A stretch of DNA of 64,000 bases from Halobacillus sp. Marseille-Q1614 (GCF_902809865.1 NZ_CADDWH010000001.1:2480001-2544000); one strand, 5' to 3'. Positions 33,648-43,414 are shown, counted from the stretch's first letter. A program made the numbers and translations. The notes: generated by a model not told the origin, from the sequence alone.

Positions 33648-34117
33648 GTGAAAAAGATAAAAAAATTAAATAAACAGCTTAGGTGGCTCAACCATCGTAA
33701 ATTCGTTTCCAAAACGAATAAAATGATGGTCATAAAAGGGAACACAACCTGTGGAGAGGAATGGGGAAACGCCCTTATATCAGGCCATCCAGATAGGCTC
33801 TGCATGCTAAAAGCACTGTAGAGAGAGCTCGTTTTACCATTTAACTTGTAAGACGATGACCTCAATAGGAATGAATATCCCACCCTAAAGAGGTAGTTTA
33901 ACATTTAAGTGTACTCTTGCAAGGATACATCATCCTTTATCAAGGTATGGTGAAAAAATTAGACTTAACCACTGACTGGAGGAAACGAATTCTTAGGGAA
34001 TTATCCTTCGAGGTATAGTTTAAAAATATGTAAGATCACGGATGATTCTTACATGGTTGGGTCACCTAAGTTGTTTAACGTTTTCCTGACATCACTTTTG
34101 TGATGTCAGGATTTTTT
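33648..34117 (+). ncRNA. Large structured non-coding RNA (~470 nt), class not identified
   Basis: No supported reading frame lies in this 800-bp gap between two minus-strand genes, but the plus strand has a promoter, a closed RNA architecture and an intrinsic terminator. A 24-nt arm at 33672-33695 pairs with 34053-34076 over its full length with only a few G-U or mismatched positions, enclosing about 360 nt. Inside are an ATTCGTTT/AAACGAAT hairpin (33701-33719), AAGGAT/ATCCTT (33920-33937), a CCT-TCG-AGG mini-hairpin near 34004, and TGTAAGA/TCTTACA (34029-34053) abutting the closing helix. The architecture recalls large RNAs such as OLE, ROOL or GOLLD, but I recognise none of them. The 5' end is estimated from the -10 box. 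Confidence 0.7.
34084..34117 (+). terminator. Intrinsic terminator of the structured RNA
   Basis: TCCTGACATCAC and its perfect complement around a TTTT loop, followed by six T on the plus strand. It begins eight bases after the closing helix of the RNA. Confidence 0.92.
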
Positions 34118-34164
34118 ATAGTCTTTATTAATCTTCATTGATTTTTCTTATATATAATTAAGAC

Positions 34165-34986
34165 CTAACGTGTAATGAGTTCACGGTCGTTTAGAGGCTG
34201 GACAGGTCGATGGTTATCAGAATAAATCTGCTCGAATAATTGGATTTGTTCTTTAGAAAGTTCAAGGGGTTCTTCATAGATTATCCAATGTACTCCCTCC
34301 GTACAAGGAGGTGTGGTAAGGGAACCTCCGTATTGAAACGTTGTTTGATCTTCAGGCAGCAAACTTGAAGCATCCAATGAATATTCCAGGCCCGATTTTT
34401 CATCTGTCTGTTCAGAAGGCAGTTCATCCCAGAATTCAGCTAAAGCATCGTTCTTCTCCCCCTCCTCCATCATCACTCCAAGAACCGCTGATTTCCCACT
34501 TTCACTTTCATGTACCAGATGGAGTTCCATAGCGTAGGACTGGTCATTAAATAAGTGTTCACTTGGTGTATGGAAGTGAAATTGCTTAAGTTGATATTCC
34601 TCTCCATCAATGACGATATTATTATTTGAACTTGCTGCTTCTGCTTGGATAGTATGACCGTTATTTACTAAGGTGAAGGAGGATTCTTGATAATTAGTTT
34701 TGATGCTTTCCATTTCGTCCTTTTTAACGGTTTGAGAGAAATCTATATTAATAGGTGATTGTTCTTCTCCTTCTGCACAGGCCGAGTATTCAGGGGCGAT
34801 CTCCCCCCAATGCTCAGGTCCTGTCTCCCCTTGGTAAGACCATTTTGCAGGCTCTAAATTCTCTTCCTCCCCGGAGCCTTGCTCTTCTTTTTGAGGCGCT
34901 CCCGTTTCTCTCGTCTGTTCCTGGCACCCTGCGATTCCAAAACTAATCGATATCGCCATAAATGGATAAGCGAGCTTCTTAGACAT
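34165..34986 (-). CDS. Alpha-class carbonic anhydrase, lipoprotein
   Basis: Interconverts CO2 and bicarbonate at the outer face of the membrane. 273 residues: lipoprotein signal with lipobox IAGC (Cys21), a Glu/Gly-rich acidic linker to ~45, then the alpha-CA domain with zinc ligands His137, His139 (QFHFHTPSEH) and His156 (ELHLVH), and SLTTPPCTEGVHW. Conserved QSPINI near the start of the domain. The strongly acidic surface suits a saline habitat. Transcribed alone; its promoter region upstream of 34986 shows nothing distinctive. Confidence 0.95.
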   Translation of the reverse strand: MSKKLAYPFMAISISFGIAGCQEQTRETGAPQKEEQGSGEEENLEPAKWSYQGETGPEHWGEIAPEYSACAEGEEQSPINIDFSQTVKKDEMESIKTNYQESSFTLVNNGHTIQAEAASSNNNIVIDGEEYQLKQFHFHTPSEHLFNDQSYAMELHLVHESESGKSAVLGVMMEEGEKNDALAEFWDELPSEQTDEKSGLEYSLDASSLLPEDQTTFQYGGSLTTPPCTEGVHWIIYEEPLELSKEQIQLFEQIYSDNHRPVQPLNDRELITR

Positions 34987-35103
34987 TAAGTATTCATCTC
35001 CTTTTTACTTCAGTTAATTTATTCCAAATCCAATTAATCACTTGCTTCCCCTCTTTCATAAAAAAATAATCTAGACTTTAGGATCAAAAGTTTAAAAGCA
35101 TAT

Positions 35104-35132
35104 AAAAAAGGATCACATGAAGTGATCCTTTT
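35104..35132 (-). terminator. Terminator of the Bcr/CflA gene
   Basis: AAAGGATCAC and its complement around a five-base loop with a T-run on the minus strand; it overlaps the stop codon of the transporter gene. Confidence 0.8.
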
Positions 35133-36351
35133 ATTTCGCTTCTTGCTGTGTCAGCTGGTCTGGCTGCTTCGTTAAAGTAAAGAATAAGACCAGCCCTATA
35201 AATGAAGTACTAAATAAAATAGCGCCCATTGGTACAGCCGTTGTCTCGTCAATCCCAACAAGAGGGGAAACGAACGATCCGAACAATAACGGGAGCATCC
35301 CTAATACGGCACTTGCACTTCCAGCTCGATGCCCCTGTTTTTCCATGGCAAGGGTAAACGTACTCGTTAAGACCATTCCCATCGAAGTCATATAGATAAA
35401 GATCGGGATAACGATTGAGGCCAGCGGTCCTTTTACTATCGTCATGGTTAAAAGAACAGAGGTCGCTGTGACTGCAATAATTACCGCTGTTTTAAGCAAT
35501 GTCCGCTCATGAATAATCCCGCCTAACCTTCCGATAATAAAGCTCCCTGAAATAATCGCCAATCCATTTATTCCAAATAAGATACTGAACACCTGGGGTG
35601 ATACTCCGTAAATCTCCTGATAGACAAACGGAGTTCCCGATACATATGCAAAGCTTCCACCATGGACAAATCCGATCGTCAGGGCATAGCCAATAAATGA
35701 ACGATCTTTAAAAAGGCTTCCAATGGTACGGACTGAACTGCCGACTGAGCTCGGAATTCGATTCTCCGGCGGCAATGTTTCCGGTAACTTCATCGTAACT
35801 GTTAAAACAATTAACAGCCCAAGTAAGCTAAGCGTGTAAAATATCGACTGCCAGTTTGAAAATGGTAGGAGAAGAATCGCTCCACCAGCCATTGGAGCAA
35901 TCATCGGCGCTGTTGCATTGATCACCATTAATAATGCAAAGAATTTAGTAAGCTCTCTTCCTGAAAATACATCACGAACAACAGCACGAGAAAGAACAAC
36001 CCCCGCTGAAGCAGTGAAGCCTTGGAGGAAACGAGCGGCGACTAAAATCGTAATATTCGGCGCCAGCGCACAAAGGAGAGAAGAAAGTGCAAATAATAAT
36101 AACGAAATGATTAATGGCTTCCTTCTTCCTTGAGCATCACTGATCGGACCTACTACAATCTGACCGACCGCCAGTCCAATTAAACAAGTCGTTAAACTGA
36201 GCTGCACAAGCGAAGCGCTGGCTTCTAGATCACTCGCAATTCCTGGGAAACTCGGCAGATACATATCTATATTTAAAGGACCTAAAATCCCAAGCATACC
36301 GAGCAGAAAAGCCAGCGCTAAACGCTCTTTTCCTGTTGGATTATGAATCAT
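35131..36351 (-). CDS. Bcr/CflA-family drug-resistance MFS transporter
   Basis: A 406-residue, 12-helix major facilitator of the Bcr/CflA drug:H+ antiporter group. Signatures: NIDMYLPSFPGIASDLEAS in helix 1, GQIVVGPISDAQGRRKPL (motif A) after helix 2, and ARFLQGFTASAGVVLSRAVV in helix 4-5. It should export a small hydrophobic toxin or dipeptide. A 350-bp gap to phoD on the other side carries a Pho box but no gene. Confidence 0.92.
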   Translation of the reverse strand: MIHNPTGKERLALAFLLGMLGILGPLNIDMYLPSFPGIASDLEASASLVQLSLTTCLIGLAVGQIVVGPISDAQGRRKPLIISLLLFALSSLLCALAPNITILVAARFLQGFTASAGVVLSRAVVRDVFSGRELTKFFALLMVINATAPMIAPMAGGAILLLPFSNWQSIFYTLSLLGLLIVLTVTMKLPETLPPENRIPSSVGSSVRTIGSLFKDRSFIGYALTIGFVHGGSFAYVSGTPFVYQEIYGVSPQVFSILFGINGLAIISGSFIIGRLGGIIHERTLLKTAVIIAVTATSVLLTMTIVKGPLASIVIPIFIYMTSMGMVLTSTFTLAMEKQGHRAGSASAVLGMLPLLFGSFVSPLVGIDETTAVPMGAILFSTSFIGLVLFFTLTKQPDQLTQQEAK

Positions 36352-36625
36352 AATATAAAAACACCTTTCCTGCCAATCTATTAGTAATAAGCCCTCAGTA
36401 AATCTACCATTTTTATAAGACTTTTAAACTCGCTGGCCAATATTTAAAATATTACCACAATCGATGGTAATATTTAGATTTCATTTTTAAACTGTAAAAA
36501 AATACAGGATTATATTACTAATCCTATATCATCATCCACCCACTCCCAAGACGCATCCTCTTTTTTTACCTCTCATTGCGAAATTCATCTCCCAGGAAAT
36601 ATGTCCCAACCTCTCCCCTTTTGCA

Positions 36626-36667
36626 TTTACAATCATTAACAGTTTCTTAAAAATGAGCTCCTATAAT
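36626..36667 (+). promoter_or_regulatory. phoD promoter with Pho box
   Basis: TTTACA (36626), TTAACA (36636) and TTAAAA (36647) form near-regular 10-11-bp repeats like the PhoP-binding TT(A/C/T)A(C/T)A series. They occupy the -35 region of a consensus -10 TATAAT (36662-36667). Phosphate-starvation control is inferred, in line with phoD of B. subtilis. Confidence 0.65.
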
Positions 36668-36703
36668 AGCAAGTGTTACATACATGAGAAAGGAGCAGAT
36701 CGA

Positions 36704-38458
36704 ATGACAGAAAAAAGATCAATGGATCAATTAATTCAGCAGCTGAATGAACAAACGTTAGCAAAAGATTTAGGCCGCAGAGATTTTATTCATGGGGCGG
36801 GAAAAATTGCCGGGATTTCTCTTGGAATGGTCATTGCCCAATCCTTAGGCAGTGTACACGTAAAAGCTGAAGAGAATTTTACAAACTATCCTTTTACACT
36901 GGGTGTAGCTTCAGGAGACCCTCTGCATGACAGTGTTGTATTATGGACGAGATTAGCTGTAGACCCGCTAAATGGCGGCGGGATGCCGAACCGCAATATT
37001 GCGGTTAAATGGGAAATAGCCACAGATGATCATTTCAGGAATGTTGTTCAAAGAGGATCAGAAATCGCTATGTCTGAATTGGCACATTCTGTCCATGCTG
37101 AGGTTGAAAACCTTAAGCCTGACACGGTTTATTACTATCGTTTTAAAGCCGGGCAGGACTTCAGTCCAACGGGCAAAACTAAAACGCTCCCGGCCCCCGG
37201 CACACCTGTATCGAGTCTTGCTTTTGCTTTTGCTTCCTGTCAGCAGTATGAACACGGCTATTACACAGCTTATAAGCATATGGCAAAAGAAGAGCTCGAC
37301 CTCGTCTTTCACCTCGGAGACTATATATATGAATATGGTCCAAACGAATATGTAGCAGGCACAGGGAATGTAAGAATGCACAAAGGTCCAGAAATTAGAA
37401 CATTGGAAGACTATCGAAACCGTCATGCTCAGTATCGATCCGATAAGGATCTGCAATCAGCTCATGCAGCTTTTCCATGGGTCGTCACGTGGGATGACCA
37501 TGAAGTAGAAAATAATTATGCAGACCAGATTCCGGAGAAAGGACAATCTGTAGAAGAATTCGTGAAACGCAGAATTGCGGCCTACCAGGCATATTACGAG
37601 CATATGCCCCTGCGCAGATCCTCCATGCCTCATGGACCAGATATGAAATTATACCGGAACTTTTCTTACGGGGATTTAGCTGACTTTTATGTATTAGATA
37701 CTCGTCAATACCGCTCGGATCAAGCCAATGGCGATAAAAGCTCTCCGCAGACTGAAGAGTCCCTTGACCCATCACGCACACTTCTCGGAGAAAAACAGGA
37801 GAAATGGCTGCTCGATAGCCTTCAGCAGTCCCACTCTCAGTGGAATGTATTGGCTCAGCAAATTTTCTTTGCTAAACGCAACTACGGGCCAAGCCCGGAA
37901 GACCCATTATACAGCATGGATGGGTGGGATGGTTACACACCAGCTCGCGAGCGGATAACCAATTTTGCCGGCAATAAAAACCTGAACAATTTAATCGTCT
38001 TAACAGGAGATGTACATGCCAACTGGGCATCTAACTTATTAGCAGATTTTGATGATTTAAAATCCCGTATTCTCGGTGCTGAGTTTGTCGGTACTTCCAT
38101 CACATCCGGCGGCAATGGTGCTGATAAACGGGCAGATACAGACCGGATCCTTGAGCAGAACCAGCATATTAAATTTTTTAACGATTACCGGGGTTACGTC
38201 CGCTGCGAAGTCACTCCTTCACAGTGGAAAACAGACTACCGCGTTATTCCATTTGTAACTCAGCCGGGAGCTGATATATCTACAAGAGCATCCTTCGTTT
38301 ATGAAAAAGATCAGGAAGGACTCAAGGAAATATCAGCTGCCATCGTCCCACAAGGAAAGCAGTCGTCTAATGAAGTAGAGATGGACCGCTATGAAGCCCA
38401 TGATAAAGCACATAAGATCCAGTCAGAAAAACAAAAGCAGCTGAACTTAACACAATAA
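36704..38458 (+). CDS. phoD: Phosphodiesterase/alkaline phosphatase PhoD
   Basis: A 584-residue secreted enzyme that releases phosphate from phosphodiesters such as teichoic acid. The N-terminus has a twin-arginine signal ([14 protein letters not shown] around residues 40-55). The PhoD-type metallophosphatase core shows [40 protein letters not shown] and [13 protein letters not shown] choose the ATG at 36704 with AAAGGAG eight bases before it. It heads an operon with tatA and tatC, its dedicated export system, and a second phosphatase. Confidence 0.96.
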   Translation: MTEKRSMDQLIQQLNEQTLAKDLGRRDFIHGAGKIAGISLGMVIAQSLGSVHVKAEENFTNYPFTLGVASGDPLHDSVVLWTRLAVDPLNGGGMPNRNIAVKWEIATDDHFRNVVQRGSEIAMSELAHSVHAEVENLKPDTVYYYRFKAGQDFSPTGKTKTLPAPGTPVSSLAFAFASCQQYEHGYYTAYKHMAKEELDLVFHLGDYIYEYGPNEYVAGTGNVRMHKGPEIRTLEDYRNRHAQYRSDKDLQSAHAAFPWVVTWDDHEVENNYADQIPEKGQSVEEFVKRRIAAYQAYYEHMPLRRSSMPHGPDMKLYRNFSYGDLADFYVLDTRQYRSDQANGDKSSPQTEESLDPSRTLLGEKQEKWLLDSLQQSHSQWNVLAQQIFFAKRNYGPSPEDPLYSMDGWDGYTPARERITNFAGNKNLNNLIVLTGDVHANWASNLLADFDDLKSRILGAEFVGTSITSGGNGADKRADTDRILEQNQHIKFFNDYRGYVRCEVTPSQWKTDYRVIPFVTQPGADISTRASFVYEKDQEGLKEISAAIVPQGKQSSNEVEMDRYEAHDKAHKIQSEKQKQLNLTQ

Positions 38459-38474
38459 GAGGAGGACCTTATTT

Positions 38475-38693
38475 ATGCTGACAAACATTGGTATCCCAGG
38501 TTTAATTTTAATCCTGGTCATTGCCCTGATTATATTCGGACCATCTAAGCTCCCGGAAATCGGCCGTGCCTTCGGCAAAACGTTAACAGAGTTTAAAAAT
38601 GCTTCCCACGACTTGATTTCTGGTGATGGAAAAGATAAGGGGCAGGCAGATGATCTTTCTGAAAACAAGAAGCAGAATAATTCAGCAGGATAG
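38475..38693 (+). CDS. tatA: Twin-arginine translocase pore protein TatA
   Basis: A 72-residue TatA/E protein: one N-terminal membrane helix ([20 protein letters not shown]), the [17 protein letters not shown] amphipathic helix, and a charged tail. It lies directly between phoD and tatC, the arrangement of the B. subtilis phoD-tatAd-tatCd operon, and should serve export of PhoD and PhoX. Confidence 0.95.
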   Translation: MLTNIGIPGLILILVIALIIFGPSKLPEIGRAFGKTLTEFKNASHDLISGDGKDKGQADDLSENKKQNNSAG

Positions 38694-38719
38694 AATTCAC
38701 AGCATGGGAGGAACAAGTC

Positions 38720-39451
38720 GTGGATGGTAAAAACCTGCAGCTCATCGGGCATTTAGAAGAGCTTCGGAACCGGATTATTCTTACGCTCCTGTCGTTTATC
38801 GGATTTGTAGTGATTGGGTTTATTTTCGTAAAGCCTATTTACAGCTGGCTGATCAAGGATTTAAATACTAAGCTGGCAGTTCTTGGACCAAGTGAAATTC
38901 TGTGGGTTTACCTTATGATTGCTGCTGTAATTGCTATGGCTCTGACCATACCTGTGGCGGCTTTTCAAGTCTGGCGGTTCGTTTCACCCGCATTGAGCAG
39001 GAGGGAAAGGCAAATCACACTGCGATTCATCCCTCCCCTCTTCTTTCTTTTTCTGGCGGGGATAGCATTTGGCTACCTATTACTGTTTCCTATCGTGCTT
39101 GGTTTTTTATTGTCCTTGTCTGAAGGCCAGTTTGAAATGATGTTTACCGCTGATAAATATTTCCGCTTCATGCTAAGCCTTACCGTACCATTTGGACTGT
39201 TGTTTGAAATGCCGTTAGTCGTTCTGTTCCTGACACGGCTTGGGATTTTAAATCCGATACGCCTTAAAAAAGCAAGAAAGGTGTCTTACTTTATTCTGAT
39301 CGTCGTATCCGTACTCATTACTCCGCCCGATTTTCTTTCAGACGTGCTGGTCATTGTACCCTTACTGCTTTTGTATGAAATCAGCATCACCTTATCGAGT
39401 GTTGTCTACAAAAAACAATTAAAGCTTTCAGCCGAACATTCAGCAGCTTAA
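38720..39451 (+). CDS. tatC: Twin-arginine translocase receptor TatC
   Basis: A 243-residue TatC with six membrane helices. Family segments: HLEELRNRIILTLL at the N-terminus, SPALSRRERQ in the first cytoplasmic loop, and FGLLFEMPLVVLFLTRLG. The start is GTG preceded by GGGAGG. It recognises the RR motif of the adjacent PhoD and PhoX precursors. Confidence 0.96.
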   Translation: MDGKNLQLIGHLEELRNRIILTLLSFIGFVVIGFIFVKPIYSWLIKDLNTKLAVLGPSEILWVYLMIAAVIAMALTIPVAAFQVWRFVSPALSRRERQITLRFIPPLFFLFLAGIAFGYLLLFPIVLGFLLSLSEGQFEMMFTADKYFRFMLSLTVPFGLLFEMPLVVLFLTRLGILNPIRLKKARKVSYFILIVVSVLITPPDFLSDVLVIVPLLLLYEISITLSSVVYKKQLKLSAEHSAA

Positions 39452-39465
39452 AGGAGGCAAAGTAA

Positions 39466-40899
39466 ATGAATACTAATAATATGAACCGACGTGATTTTTT
39501 AAAGGCAGGAGGAATTAGCACAGCAGCTATAGCTTTAAGCTCCACTGGGCTTCTATCTTTTAGTGAAAGCAAAGCGTTAGCTTCTCCTGGAAGTTCTAAG
39601 AAAGGATTTTCCGGATATGGACCGCTTGTAAAAGATCCAGGAGGTATCCTCAACCTGCCAAGAGGCTTCCAATACCGAATTATTTCTGAGGAAGGAAAAT
39701 CTTTGTCTGATGGACGGCCCATCCCTGAAAAATTTGACGGCATGGCAGCTTTTCCTGGCTCCAATAACTCTACAATTCTTGTAAGAAATCATGAACTAGA
39801 TGGAAATACGAAGTACCCTGTCATTGGGAAAAATCCATATCAAAAAGATCATACCGGCGGCACGACCACCCTTATCGTAGGCCCTGACCGCAAGATTAAG
39901 AAAGAGTACGTATCTTCTTCCGGGACGATACGAAATTGTGCAGGCGGCGCGACCCCTTGGGGAACGTGGCTCACATGTGAAGAAACGCTGGAAGAAGGCC
40001 ATGGCTATGTCTTTGAAGTGGATCCAAACGATCCGGAAAATAAGCTGTCACGGACGCCGATTCGAGATATGGGTGCCTTTTCCCATGAAGCAACGGCGAT
40101 TGATCCAGCTACAGGAATCGTTTATTTAACAGAAGATGCAGGACCAAGCTATCTGTACCGGTTTATCCCAAACGACCGCAGCCAAAGAATTGGCGCTCTT
40201 CAAAAAGGTGGTACGCTGCAGGCGGCCGCAATGGAAGAAATGAGCGCTGATCAAACGAGCGAATTCTATACCGGACAAAAATTTGGTATCGTATGGAAAG
40301 ATGTGGACCCAGAAAAACCGACCTTAGAGGCCGGCCAGAAAGGCTGTATTCAATTCAGCCGTTTAGAAGGGGCTTATTTTGAAGGAGGGGTCTTCTGGTT
40401 CGATGACACATCTGCCGGCGACAAGGAATTAGGACGAGTCTACCGCTATATTCCATCGACCAATACACTCGAGCTGTTCTATGAATCAACGTCCAAGAAC
40501 GATTTGGAAATGCCGGATAATATCTGTATTACCCCATGGGGAGATCTCTGGATAGCCGAAGATGGTGACGGAATTGACCGCATGATAGGAATGACACCTG
40601 AAGGAGAAACCTACGTCTTTGCGGAAAGTCGCTTGAACGATTCTGAACTGGCAGGACCAACTTTTTCAGCTAACGGAGATACCTTCTTTATGAATATTCA
40701 GACTCCCGGTCTTACTTTTGCCATCTGGGGACCTTTCGCTCGAAAAAATGCCGGCCGCAGAAGACAGATGGGACATGCAGCTCCACCTACACAATATGCA
40801 CCGCAGCTATCTGATAAATTATCAGCTTTTGCAGAAGTGAATGGAATGTCCGATTTGGAAGCTGCCGCTTTTCAGCGTCATGGAATACCAATTAGCTAA
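39466..40899 (+). CDS. phoX: PhoX-family alkaline phosphatase (DUF839)
   Basis: A 477-residue Tat-exported (NRRDFLKAGG signal) phosphatase of the calcium/iron-dependent PhoX family, also called DUF839. Typical stretches: LPRGFQYRIISEEG, FPGSNNSTILVRNHE, CAGGATPWGTWLTCEET and HEATAIDPATGIVYLTEDAG. It starts 14 bp after tatC and ends at a strong terminator, so two different exported phosphatases share one operon with their translocase. Phosphomonoester scavenging under phosphate limitation is the likely role. Confidence 0.93.
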   Translation: MNTNNMNRRDFLKAGGISTAAIALSSTGLLSFSESKALASPGSSKKGFSGYGPLVKDPGGILNLPRGFQYRIISEEGKSLSDGRPIPEKFDGMAAFPGSNNSTILVRNHELDGNTKYPVIGKNPYQKDHTGGTTTLIVGPDRKIKKEYVSSSGTIRNCAGGATPWGTWLTCEETLEEGHGYVFEVDPNDPENKLSRTPIRDMGAFSHEATAIDPATGIVYLTEDAGPSYLYRFIPNDRSQRIGALQKGGTLQAAAMEEMSADQTSEFYTGQKFGIVWKDVDPEKPTLEAGQKGCIQFSRLEGAYFEGGVFWFDDTSAGDKELGRVYRYIPSTNTLELFYESTSKNDLEMPDNICITPWGDLWIAEDGDGIDRMIGMTPEGETYVFAESRLNDSELAGPTFSANGDTFFMNIQTPGLTFAIWGPFARKNAGRRRQMGHAAPPTQYAPQLSDKLSAFAEVNGMSDLEAAAFQRHGIPIS

Positions 40900-40910
40900 C
40901 ATATAAGAAT

Positions 40911-40948
40911 AAGAAAAGCCGGGCCGAAATTCGGCCCGGCTTTTCTTA
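40911..40948 (+). terminator. Terminator of the phoD-tat-phoX operon
   Basis: AAGAAAAGCCGGGCCGAA and its complement form a long GC-rich stem ending in TTTTCTT. Confidence 0.9.
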
Positions 40949-41009
40949 TCTTCAATAGCTCTTTTTAAGGAAGAGATGAGTAATACGTATGATGTTGTTA
41001 AAGTAAAGG

Positions 41010-41125
41010 TAATTTGAGACACTCCTGCTGAAGAACAGGCTGGCAAGACACCGCACAGTGAGGGCGGCTTTGTCAGGTCGTCCGCAGAAAGGGAACGAAA
41101 TTACCTCGCCTTCCGCTAAGAAAAT
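41010..41125 (-). repeat. Dispersed intergenic repeat, copy C
   Basis: Read on the minus strand it has the same block order as element R1: CTTTCTGCGG, GACAAAGCCGCCC, GGTGTCTTGCCAG, GCAGGAGTGTCTC. The 13-mer GGTGTCTTGCCAG (41040-41052, reversed) is identical to 16066-16078 in R1. It lies in the 267-bp gap between phoX and ada, which has no gene. Confidence 0.55.
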
Positions 41126-41166
41126 CAAAACTTTGAGACTGCGCAAAACATTACTGTGACTTTCGG

Positions 41167-42228
41167 TTAATTTTCAGTTATCAACCTTATCTTTCGTTCA
41201 TGCTGGATCATCCATCTTTTCCTCGGCAGTCCTCCGCCATATCCTCCCAATTCTCCATTTGAGTTAATTACTCTATGGCAGGGAATGATAATGGCCAGTT
41301 GATTAGCTCCATTTGCACTTGCGACAGCACGATAAGCAGAAGGTTTTTCCAGCGATGCAGCCACCTCTGCATATGAACGGGTCACCCCTGCAGGTATCTC
41401 CCTCAATGCGTTCCATACTTGTTGTTGAAATGGAGAGCCCAGCATGTGTATAGGCGTTTTAAACGCCGTTAAGCTTCCTTCAAAGTAGTCAGTCAGCTCT
41501 TTTTCAATGGAATGCAAGATTTTTGTGGAGCCTGGAATGATTGCCGACTTTGTCTTTTGCCGCAAGAGTTCGATTTCTCGCTCCAGCCCTCGCCGCTGTA
41601 CAAATTCTAATAAATATAGAGCCTGGTCATCTGCAACAGCTACCATAGGGCCAAGCTTTGTATCAATCCAGGAAGCCTTCAGTACGTTACACTCCTCTTG
41701 GAGCCCGGGCGGTGCTCCCATTATATTAGAAAACGCGTCCCTGAACCCGCTGCTGGATTCATAACCCGTTGTAATCTGGGTATCAATTACGGAATGGCCG
41801 GATCTTATCTGTTTAAAAGCCATTCCCATTCGTCTAGCCCTTGAATATTCCACAAAAGTCATACCAAACCTTTTTTTGAATTGTCTTCTGGCCGTTGAAG
41901 GATCAATGGAAAAAGCCTGAAGATCTTCGTCTTTCCATCGCTTCTCCGGTTCTTTTTCCACCGCATCCACTAAAGTTCGTACAACCTCGGAAACATGGTC
42001 TGGATGTGAGAGAGGCCGGCAACGTCTGCAGGGACGAAACGAAGCAAGAAGAGCTTGTTCTGCCGTTTCAAAAAACTCACAGTTTTCGAATTTTGGCTTT
42101 CTTGCAGGACAGGTTGGCCGGCAGAAGACACCTGTCGTCTTTACCCCTGCAAAAAAGACCCCTTCATATTCTGCTTTTCGATCAAGTAATGCCTGGTAGT
42201 ATTCTTTTTCGACTTCTAAAGTAAGCAT
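41167..42228 (-). CDS. ada: Bifunctional Ada: methylphosphotriester sensor/regulator and O6-methylguanine-DNA methyltransferase
   Basis: Repairs alkylated DNA and activates the adaptive response. 353 residues in three parts: N-terminal zinc/methyl-acceptor domain with Cys36, Cys40, Cys67 and Cys70 (VFCRPTCPARKP, RPCRRCRP), an AraC-type helix-turn-helix (about 85-180), and the C-terminal methyltransferase with acceptor Cys317 in IIPCHRVINSNGELGGYGGG. Full-length Ada is the enterobacterial layout; B. subtilis splits these functions between AdaA and AdaB. Strong GGAGGG site before the ATG. Confidence 0.95.
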   Translation of the reverse strand: MLTLEVEKEYYQALLDRKAEYEGVFFAGVKTTGVFCRPTCPARKPKFENCEFFETAEQALLASFRPCRRCRPLSHPDHVSEVVRTLVDAVEKEPEKRWKDEDLQAFSIDPSTARRQFKKRFGMTFVEYSRARRMGMAFKQIRSGHSVIDTQITTGYESSSGFRDAFSNIMGAPPGLQEECNVLKASWIDTKLGPMVAVADDQALYLLEFVQRRGLEREIELLRQKTKSAIIPGSTKILHSIEKELTDYFEGSLTAFKTPIHMLGSPFQQQVWNALREIPAGVTRSYAEVAASLEKPSAYRAVASANGANQLAIIIPCHRVINSNGELGGYGGGLPRKRWMIQHERKIRLITEN

Positions 42229-42366
42229 TGCCCTCCACCTCTTTCATATGCTGCTACCTTAATTATAATCGCTGGATAAATCAGCGCAGCCGAAAATCAG
42301 GCATTAATTTATCAATCTATTCATTTAAAAAGCATAGGTCCCTGCAGGAAGCCCATGCCATATCGT

Positions 42367-43212
42367 TTACTTTCGTTTTCCGAAGCTCATATGTTCATAA
42401 CGTCCTCTAATCATTTGATATACGCCATAGAGGACTAAACCTAGCGCCACTAAACCTAACAGCACCTGGCCAAAAGGCTGCTTAGCTACTTCTGATAGTG
42501 CCCCATCCAGTCCTCTTGTTTTATCAGGATTATGCGTCAGGGCTGTTTGAATGATGAAAAAACCAATAAGGCCTAAAACAATGCCACGTGCGGTTAACCC
42601 CATTGTCCCAAATCTCTTGGCTGCTTTTTTCTCGTGCCTGCTCATTTCTCCCACTCGAAATTTATTTAAAAATTTCTGGCTGATACCGCCATACAATTCA
42701 TAAATACCATATCCAATAGTGACAGCCCCAACCGCTCCGAGGATCCACGCACCTAAAGGCATTTCAAGAAGCCGTGCGGACATCGATTGTTTGGAGCCTC
42801 CTCCGTTTCCGGCATTCATTGCAATTTTAAAAGCATTAAAGGCCAGGGTTCCGTAAATAATTCCACTTACGAAATAACCGGTTCGGGCAATTAACCCAGT
42901 TACATCTGTTCCTTCGTTTGTCGGGTCTTTAATAGCTTTAATAAATACCCAGATAATATAAAAAGTCAATCCAATTCCGATCAGCCATAAAAGTGTATTC
43001 CCTAAAGGCATCGCAGCTAGAGATCTAAGCATTCCAGTCGTTCCTGTTGTTTTACCTCCTATACCGATGGCAGCCATAAAAGCAAGAAGTCCAACAAGGG
43101 AGTAAACCAGCCCTTTCGCCATATAACCAGCTCTCGCTAAACGTCTGACCCATGGCTTAATTTCTTCTTTTGCCTGTTCAGCTGTCATATTTCCAGTAGT
43201 ATCCATACCCAT
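42367..43212 (-). CDS. DUF1206 membrane protein
   Basis: A 281-residue protein made of three similar repeats of two membrane helices each (segments beginning LARAGYMAKGLVYSLVG, IARTGYFVSGIIYGTLA and GLTARGIVLGLIGFFII). This triplicate pattern is that of DUF1206, function unknown. GAGG lies eight bases before the ATG. No operon partner. Confidence 0.85.
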   Translation of the reverse strand: MGMDTTGNMTAEQAKEEIKPWVRRLARAGYMAKGLVYSLVGLLAFMAAIGIGGKTTGTTGMLRSLAAMPLGNTLLWLIGIGLTFYIIWVFIKAIKDPTNEGTDVTGLIARTGYFVSGIIYGTLAFNAFKIAMNAGNGGGSKQSMSARLLEMPLGAWILGAVGAVTIGYGIYELYGGISQKFLNKFRVGEMSRHEKKAAKRFGTMGLTARGIVLGLIGFFIIQTALTHNPDKTRGLDGALSEVAKQPFGQVLLGLVALGLVLYGVYQMIRGRYEHMSFGKRK

Positions 43213-43414
43213 TTCCTACGCCTCATTTCCTATGAAGTTCTCCCTTCCATCCTTCCCTTTATACTAAAAATAGAAACCCACTTGAAAGTTCCAGTTTAAA
43301 AGCTGATAAAAAAGGAATATATGCCTTTAGATACAATTACCAATCACTATATGAGGATAATACGAAAGGAATATGTTAAGGTTGGTTCATGCCTGAATTT
43401 AAGGAGTCTTTACT

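Noticed and set aside
33640-34117. RNase P RNA, tmRNA, 6S or SRP RNA
   Set aside because: The conserved cores of these RNAs (for example GAGGAAAGTCC of RNase P, a 3' CCA-type end of tmRNA) are absent; only a partial GGAGGAAAC was seen.
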